Part shown: piece by piece, positions 57,371 through 64,000 of the stretch
How the letters are laid out: every line of letters starts with the position of its first letter
Position numbering within the stretch: position 1 is the first letter of the stretch
From: Hyparrhenia diplandra
Taxonomy: Eukaryota; Streptophyta; Magnoliopsida; Poales; Poaceae
Assembly: GCA_015847255.1 (NCBI GenBank)
Contig: JADLZK010010459.1
Span: 155,415-219,414, forward strand
Length of the DNA: 64,000 nt
Reading direction: 5' to 3'
The notes under the pieces: generated by a model
The model's database searches: none
Told to the model about the DNA's origin: nothing
What the model saw: the letters and a program-made list of their open reading frames with translations, nothing else
Program-made: the position numbers and the translations under genes

Positions 57371-57589
57371 ATACACCATCGCAAAACATGAATATACCAC
57401 TCTGTTCATTCATCATCTCAGTGCAATTAATAATCAAACATCCACACACATGATTTAGAGTAACACAAGTACACAACGCCACCTCACCACCCCACTATCA
57501 CCCCACTAGCATGCCACCTCACCAGCCCCCACTAACCCTTCCTTGTGCCACATCATCAACATGTCCCACATGTCTATGGGCATAAAAAG

Positions 57590-57831
57590 GGTTATAACTC
57601 TTGAACCAAAAAAAAATAAATCAAATTTGATTGCACCATCAAATTTATTTTAATAAATCCTTTAAAATAAGATCTCACATGGATATATTTTGATAAAATT
57701 ATAAGTAGGACCTGTTGGTATATAGAAAAAAAAGAAAAGTAAAAAGAAAAATAAAAAAAGGAGAAAAAGAAAGAAAGAAAAGAATAGGAGGGTGATAGTA
57801 AAAAATTGCGTTTATTTTGGGACGGAGGGAG
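57590..57831. mobile_element. Stowaway-like MITE, left end eroded
   Basis: The body matches 42,265-42,500 (GTTATAACTC, CCTTTAAAATAAGATCTCA) and the right end reads TTTTGGGACGGAGGGAG. An A/G-rich stretch lies at 57,725-57,785. Confidence 0.7.
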
Positions 57832-57835
57832 CTTT

Positions 57836-58105
57836 TTTTTTTTGAGCGGGCCGCGACCGGCCAGGCTCGCGACGACATGACCGGTGCTAGTACGGCGAAT
57901 GAATGCCAACACCTTTTGATAGAGCGCGTCTCTAACATTTACACCTTGCATGCGTGCATACCTTTTGCGTATTGTAGCTTAGGGCGGTCTCGCCAAGGCT
58001 TGGCGCTGGTCTACGCCATCGGGCGCAGAATGTCATCATTATACCGATGCCGTCTCCATCGGGCGAGGCACGGGCGGAGGCGGGACCGGCTCGGCCTAGT
58101 ACTCC
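57836..58105 (-). promoter_or_regulatory. Conserved upstream block of F-box-like copy H
   Basis: A T run, GACATGACCGGTGCTAGTAC, GAATGAATGCCAACACC, TTGATAGAGCGCG and TTGCATGCGTGCATACC match 48,395-48,625. The next part (CGATGCCGTC...GGGCGAGGCA) matches the DNA on both sides of the solo LTR. Confidence 0.45.
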
Positions 58106-59080
58106 CTACTGCATGCACTAGACCGGCTACGACGTTACCCCGAATACTTCCCTCGATTTGGCTTTGTCGGTATGTCGAGATACGCACTATCTAACACGCA
58201 GATATACGGTAGTATTCGCCGATATCCGACTCTGCCGCCGCGAGAAGACGCCCGCCTTCTGAGCAGAAGTATTATGGTAGGTCAAGCGGCTGTCAGCTTA
58301 CTGACCGGCTTGGGCACAAGAACAATATGTGAGATAAGACAAGTGGGTCCTATATTAATTAGAAAGAGATAACTCTTTGTATGTGGGGGGTGGGGAGAGG
58401 TCGTATGGGTTCACTACGGCCCGGCTTGTCTGGGTCGTATTTCTTGCTCTCCTCGGCGGGCAGCCTCGGCCTCGCCGCGTGGACGACCAGCGCCCTTCAC
58501 TCCCTTCTGCTAGGCATGCCACCCGGGACAGCGAGCGTTGAATACGCCGCGGCGGCGGCGGCAAGCCCGTCCGCTCGTTGATCCTCATATACATTTATCT
58601 ATTCCTCGATTCTCCCATGCATGCTTGGTGAGGTGGCCATAGTGCCAACGTAGCCCGTCAGGACTATTTCTATTTTTTAAAAAATTTGCTTCATTTTTTC
58701 AATAGAAAATAAAAAGGAAAACGCCCTCAAATGCTTCATAGGAGTAGCTAGAGATGCCTATTTTTATTTGCTCCACTAGAGTAAAATTGTCCTAATTATC
58801 TTGGTGTGCAACACATACAGTATATATGCTTTCAAATTGACAGATAATTTGGATAGATTTCATTAGAACTGTCACTGCTCAAAGAGCAAACATCCACACA
58901 TATTTGAAAAAATAAATATATAGCACATGGATTATGTAGTTAGTACTATATATCACAACTAATAACACACATGTCTCAAATCGAAGTGTGGCAAGATTCT
59001 TAGGCAAAACAAGTGTGGCAAATTACTAAAAGGCTTTAGAACAGCCTTTTCAAGACCTTTTTGCTAGAGGGATGGCTCCG
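58105..59080. other. Intergenic, no gene recognised
   Basis: Frames of 66-79 codons at 58,355-58,594 on both strands have no family I know. The rest is AT-rich. Confidence 0.4.
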
Positions 59081-59084
59081 GCGA

Positions 59085-59887
59085 TGTCGGGCGGCGTGTT
59101 TCGTCATATCGGCGAACAACGACTCGATCGTTGTCGGTTATTTGGGTTGGTTGGTGCCGGCCCGCGGGTAGTGGGAGAGGTCTTCCTCCGCCTGGCGTCG
59201 CCATCGCCGCCACGCTCATGCCCGCACCGATGAAGAGGCCGTGGCGGCGAGATCATCGGCGCGGTCGATGCGTTCGGCCGATGGCGGTCGCACAATCGCC
59301 GCGCGCGCGGCGTCACCTTGTCCGCAATCACGGTGCCGGATAGCCGTCATCCGGGCGTTTTCGTATATCTCGCAATTGAAAGATCAAATTCTACCGTGGG
59401 GAAAGCAAAGTGTTGAATCGTGAGGTACATCGGGGTTTTTTTCGGATGACAAACCACCGATGCGCTGACGAATTACCGTCGTCGCTCCTCCCATTCGACT
59501 CCTTCTCGGACATCTTTTGATAGTACGGAGTACTCATTACGAACCGCCTGCGTCTCGGCGCGGGGATGCTCTCGGCGTAGGAGCGTGAATACTCCAACTC
59601 CGATCGATGAAGAGGATGAAGAATCTGGAGGAGGCCGAAGTTTGCACCCCATACCGAGATGACCGGCGGATTTGTTTCCTCGCATCGGGAAGTACGTGCC
59701 CCTCGCCTCTACCTCTCCGGCCGAGGAATCTCTAAACAAAGAGAAGGGTTGCGTTAAGAATGATTAAAGAAAAAAACAAGAAGCAGATCAAGTAATGAAA
59801 CTCACCCAACTTCTACGATGAGGCTCGCGCTTCCTCCTGTCTCTTCCTCGGCTCGCGCTTGCCAAGGTTGCGTATTGGACCGGCCAT
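59085..59887 (-). CDS. Unrecognised two-exon gene model
   Basis: A TATA-like GATAAATAAA (minus, 59,989-59,998) precedes a CT-rich leader and an ATG at 59,887 (MAGPIRNLGKREPRKRQEEA). A donor GGTGAGTTTC at 59,805 and an acceptor TTTGTTTAG at 59,732 would define a 74-bp intron. Exon 2 contains MRGNKSAGHLGMGCKLRPPP with a Ser run, then in other frames RSYAESIPAPRRRRFVMSTP and GTVIADKV. A stop in exon 1 and several frame changes in exon 2 mean no single product can be read. I do not recognise the protein. The promoter, leader and splice signals in order are the reason to list it. Confidence 0.38.
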
Positions 59888-59999
59888 CGGTGAGCTTGAT
59901 ATTTTAGTGAAGCAGAGGGCAAGAAGGCAGAGACAGAGATGAAGGAGTATACTAGATTGAGGTAAAGGAGAGAGAGCGGTGCGCGCCCTTTATTTATCA

Positions 60000-61015
60000 G
60001 AGGCGCAACAGGGGGATCGTGGGAAACCATGAATGAGATCGTGGCGCCGTATCCCGAAAAGATTGGAATGCCGAACGGCACGTTGGGAAGTTTCCTGAAC
60101 AACCGTTCAAGTGGGCTTGATTTCTTCTTGAAATGCCCCGATCCATTAAAGGTTTGGTTCAGGTTTTTATTCGAAAAAAAATTCGGTGTTGATTCCGAGG
60201 ACTATGGTCAATTTTGGAGCAAAAGGTAGTGATTGTAGAGAGTTTCATAACTTAGTGAGATCTACAATTAATTCTCTCAATTTGGTTGTTTCCACACCCG
60301 ACATCGTGCTAGTGATTGTTCACGAATCTTATACATCCGTCTCATTCATGAGAGAATCATAAATTTAACACCATCGCAAACATGAATATACACCATTGTC
60401 ACTGCTTCACCTCATCATTTTAGCCGCAATCAAAAACATCCACGCAAAGACATGATTTAGAGAAATACAACACAACATAGATAATTAGATATTAATCACA
60501 AACACCATATCCCCACACAAAAATATAACATGTGGATTACAACAAATTAAAAAAACATCTCACCGGTGTTCATCGCGCATGCTACTCGTAGGATCAATCT
60601 AACATTGGTGGTTTGGCTATCCGAGGTCACTTAAAACATTTAAATTTTAATTTTCATTTTTTTTTTTTTTAATTGAGACCTCTAGTTTCCCTTTACAAGA
60701 CAAATGCCAAATCAAAAAGTTTTAAACTAGAGACTTTCATATCTTATTAGCAAGATCTTCCTATTTTTTAATTTGGTTATTATTTCCCCATCCCAAGAAT
60801 ATACTAGTTACATTGTTCACTAATCTTATACATCTCGCTCGTAGTTTCATCAACTATATGAGACATGTGTAAATCTTGTGAATTGATAAAATTTTACAAT
60901 AGTCGCACTGTGTAAGAATAGCATGATAGAGAATGATTTTACAACATTTTAGAAAGAAAAACATCAATTTTAGAATTACTATGAGAGAGAACGAAATTGA
61001 TACGATCTTATACAA
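60000..61015. repeat. Rearranged copies of blocks R1 and R2
   Basis: 60,235-60,345 and 60,603-60,860 match R1 and 60,350-60,605 matches R2, in the same orientation as near copies D and H. No F-box-like gene accompanies them. 60,880-61,000 echoes R3 (AGAATGATTTTACAACATTTTAG...GAAAAACATCAATTTTAGAATTAC). Confidence 0.8.
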
Positions 61016-61085
61016 CTTTTAATAAGACGGATGGTCAAAACACGATGTCTAAAAGTCAAAAACGTCATTCTTTTGGGACGGAGGG
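61015..61085. mobile_element. Stowaway-like MITE, right half
   Basis: AATAAGACGGATGGTCAAAA and TTTTGGGACGGAGGG followed by TA; the left half is missing. Confidence 0.65.
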
Positions 61086-61089
61086 TAGT

Positions 61090-62030
61090 TTCCAAAAAAT
61101 ATTTGCCTTATGTGCATGTTGGTTGTGTGTGCCCCGGATTCGGTAACCAATGGAAATTACCGCTTAAATACGGAATCTTAGGAAACGATCGGAAGAGGGC
61201 AAAACATTTTTGCTTGCACTTTCATTTCCATTTATTTTTACCATTATCATTTTCATTTTTTCGCGGTTACCACTTCGCTTTCCGTTTAGGCAACAATCAA
61301 AAAAACTCAAAAACGACTTTTAAAAAATCGGAAACTACCATTTTTGTTTTTTGAGAGAGAAATATGTATTCATACGCACTTTGAGAATACTATAATTTTC
61401 AAGCTTTTCCTCACAAAGCTAATCATTTCACTCTTCATCCCGCCTCCTTAGAGTTTTTCATGCCGAGGGGAAGGTCCCACTATGCGCCTTCTCCCGGATG
61501 CGTACCGAAGTTATTATCTTTACCTTGCAGCTCCGCCCAAAATTTTTTTAAAAAATTTGCGCGCCCAAAGATTCGCCCAGAAAACATAAAACCCTATCCG
61601 CCTCCCGCAGGCGATTCATTTCACTCCTCATCCGGGGCGCCCCTCCAAAGCGATTCTAGAATTATCGGCCGCCCCGCCGCCGTTGACAACCACCACCACC
61701 GCATCCAACCACCGCCCTCGCCATTTCTGGGTTTCCAAGGCCGATCCGCAGCGTGACATCGGCCCAACCCACCTCCGATCCATCGCGACGCGATCCGCCG
61801 GGATAATGCACGGCCACCGAGGCCGTCCCTCCCACCGTTTCGCAACTCCCCACCGTGGTGCGAGGCACCATCTCTAGGGGAGACCAGTCCGCCCGATACG
61901 TTCGACGCCTGGCCATCCTCCACCCGTGGCCGGGGAGACCGCCGTCATCTCCAACAAATACCGGGCCCCTCCTCGATCTCCTAGCCTACATTTTGTTGGA
62001 TAATCGAACTACACTTTGTTTATTCCTCTA
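61090..62030. other. Intergenic, with a GC-rich leader-like stretch
   Basis: 61,460-61,990 is C-rich on the plus strand and has frames of 81-100 codons on both strands, none recognised. It may be a first exon or a captured fragment, but I see no supporting splice or domain evidence. Confidence 0.35.
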
Positions 62031-63790
62031 TTTAACTACATTTTTTTGTTCTTCCGCCTCTTTGGTTTGTTTTAGTCCTCATAGACTGCCTATTACATAA
62101 TTTATCTCAAGGTAATTATCCTAAGATGGATATACCGAAGTTGTACATACCGAACTCGACACCGACCGCTACAATGTTGTTATCTAGTATTTTTGTCGAG
62201 GCGCAACTATTGCTGCATATTTTCTTGATAGATGATTATGCGCGTGCTCATGAAACATGAATGCCTATCTATAATACTATCTTGTCTTTAAAAAATTGCC
62301 TATTACATGAATGGTTAACAACTACGTGCACTTGTAGATACCGAACTTGACACCGACCGCTACTATAATGTAGTTATCTGCGGTGTTTTTGTCGCCATAG
62401 AAAAATCGCAAATACCGCCGCTTAATTTTCTTTATACATGAATATACGTGCTCGAGAACAATGACCGCCTGGGAGAGTACTTAAACTATCTTGTCTTTTA
62501 CCTAATGTCCTTGTTAAAACAAAAGCTTACTAAAGTACGGTTTGATTATATTCCTCTATTTCGAACTATATTTTTTTTTTTTTTGTTTTCTTTCCTGGTT
62601 TGTGTTGTCCTCATAGACCGCTTATTACAAAATTGAACCAGATAATATTAGGGCCCTCGCTAATTTTCGCCAGCGACTTAATTTTTTCAAATCGTTCGCT
62701 GGCGAAGTCGCCTTGGTGATTTCCATCCAAGAAACAGCATCAACGTTATCACGCGTGGATAGATAGAGAGCATGCAAGGTCGGGCCGAATTTTTCGCCGC
62801 CATACATGAGGAAAGGTGATAATTTTGTCCCTCGATGGATACATGGAGTTGTAGATACCGAACAATACACCGACCGCTACTATAATGTTATTATCTCTGT
62901 GTGTTTTTGCTACTATAATGTTATTATCTCAGGTGTTTTTGCCATATGAAACTCCCAAATAAATCTCACGTGCTTGTTCTCTTCATAGATGAATATGCGT
63001 GCTCAAGAAACACGACGCCTCAGAGTACAACTATCTTACAAAAATGATCCTATTAAACCAATCGCTGTTAAACTATAGTTTGTTTATATTCCTCTATTTC
63101 TAAACTATATTTTTTTGTTCTTCGCTTTTGGTTTGTTTAGTCCTCATATACGCTTCTATTACGTAATTAAACTGCATAATTTTTATCCTCGATGGATATG
63201 TCGAAGTTGTAGATAATCGAACCTCGACACCGTGAGTGCTATTATAATGTTGTTATCCGCGGTGTTTCTCGCTCATAGGAAACTACAAATACTGCTCCTT
63301 TATTTTCTTTTTATACATGAATATACGTGCTCAAGAACAATGACCTTCCAGAGTTCTTCAACTATCTTGGCCTTATAGGAATGTCCTTATTAAAAACAAT
63401 CGTTACTAAAGTACGCTTTTGTTTATATTCCTCTATTCCCTAAACTTTATTTTGTTGTTCTCTCGCCGCTGGTTTGTGTAGTCCTTCATAGAGTGCCTAT
63501 TACGTAATTCGAATCGTAGATAATATTAGGCCCCGTTTATTTTCGCGAGGTGACCAAAATTTTCAAATCAAGTAGGCGACGAAGTAACTTCAGTGATTTT
63601 CATCCAACAAGTAGGCATCAACGCATCATCAAAGTGAAGAGATAGGAGCACACAAGACGTCGCTTCGAAGTGAGGAAAAGGTGATAATTTTGTCCTCGAT
63701 GGGATATATGGTGTTGTAGATACTCGAACAAAGCATACCCGATTTACTATAATGTTGATATCCGTGTGTTTTTGTCATAGGAAATCACTA
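62030..63790. repeat. Irregular tandem repeat array, ~340-535-bp units
   Basis: TTTGGTTTGTTTTAGTCCTC-type text recurs near 62,062, 62,599, 63,129 and 63,470. GTTGTAGATACCGAAC...ACCGACCGCTACTATAATG recurs near 62,140, 62,332, 62,849, 63,208 and 63,712. ATACATGAATATACGTGCTC recurs at about 62,434 and 63,314. Unit length varies because parts are missing in some copies. Confidence 0.85.
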
Positions 63791-63794
63791 ATAA

Positions 63795-64000
63795 GTGTTT
63801 ATTGGGTCAGCGCTAATAGAGCAGCTCGTATACGTTATTGCACTTTTTGGCACTATTTCGCGCTATTGGCGCTATAGCGCACTAAGTCAAATAGGCCATA
63901 GCGCAGCTATTATGGCTTATCGGGCAAATTGATAAAATTTCAGCCCAATTGTTTGTGATCGAAAGTGATTTCAAGAACTTTATGGTTGTTTGCTTATGTA
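63795..64000. other. GCGCTATAGCGC-rich segment, possibly hAT-type transposon DNA
   Basis: CGCGCTATTGGCGCTATAGCGC, GGCCATAGCGCAGC and AGCGCTAATAGAGC are clustered in 100 bp. Such words are common at ends and flanks of some plant hAT elements; here there is no protein or target duplication to confirm it. Confidence 0.25.

Noticed and set aside
1..64000. tRNA, rRNA or known small-RNA genes
   Set aside because: I looked for tRNA-like arms and conserved rRNA text and saw none that I could support by eye; a covariance-model search would settle it.

Overview
This is a plant nuclear window, almost certainly from a grass and most like rice or a close relative. The evidence is a spliced receptor-like kinase gene with grass-type introns, a Kelch gene, nested Ty3/gypsy LTR retrotransposons of types common in Oryza, Stowaway MITEs (CTCCCTCCGTCC ends, TA target duplications) and an expanded F-box-like family. 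There are no operons, rRNA genes, tRNA genes or CRISPR arrays that I can see.

Layout. 1-13,930 is a nest of retrotransposons. An LTR (1-992, minus) abuts a fragment of a Reina/chromovirus-type gypsy element (993-1081 and 12,202-13,925, plus). That fragment is split by a full-length 11.1-kb gypsy element (1,082-12,201, minus) with two ~545-bp LTRs and a perfect 5-bp target duplication, GTGAT. 13,930-16,900 is AT-rich intergenic DNA. 17,352-21,257 (minus) is a receptor-like kinase gene with seven coding exons and an upstream 5'UTR exon. 24,154-25,638 (minus) is a two-exon Kelch-repeat gene like nitrile-specifier protein 5. 28,060-32,443 (minus) holds Athila-like gypsy pieces (gag, protease, a promoter-bearing segment, a downstream ORF) with no RT or integrase. 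A CACTA-type terminus at 32,444 interrupts the gag. Behind it lie a CpG-rich segment with a ~62-bp tandem repeat, a truncated F-box-like gene end and a TNP2-type transposase remnant near 35.3 kb.

39,997-58,100 is a minus-strand cluster of seven F-box-like genes or pseudogenes (at 40.0, 42.5, 44.5, 47.5, 49.0, 50.3 and 56.0 kb). Each has an N-terminal LP(R/E)(E/D)LL F-box-like start, a Sel1-like GNPEAC..GM block or a relative of it, and often a Cys-rich ECRIRDEC tail. Recurring flanking blocks show they arose by duplication of gene plus flank. MITEs and a 1,967-bp solo LTR (53,056-55,022, target duplication CCGGT) are inserted among them. 59-60 kb has an unrecognised minus-strand gene model. 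62,030-63,790 is an irregular tandem repeat array.

Throughout, recognisable coding regions are broken by single-base indels even where splice sites and motifs are intact (kinase, Kelch gene) and where two LTRs of one element should agree. The differences cluster in C-rich or homopolymer sites. Uncorrected long-read error is therefore a serious alternative to real pseudogenisation, and intact or broken status of any gene here should be treated as provisional.
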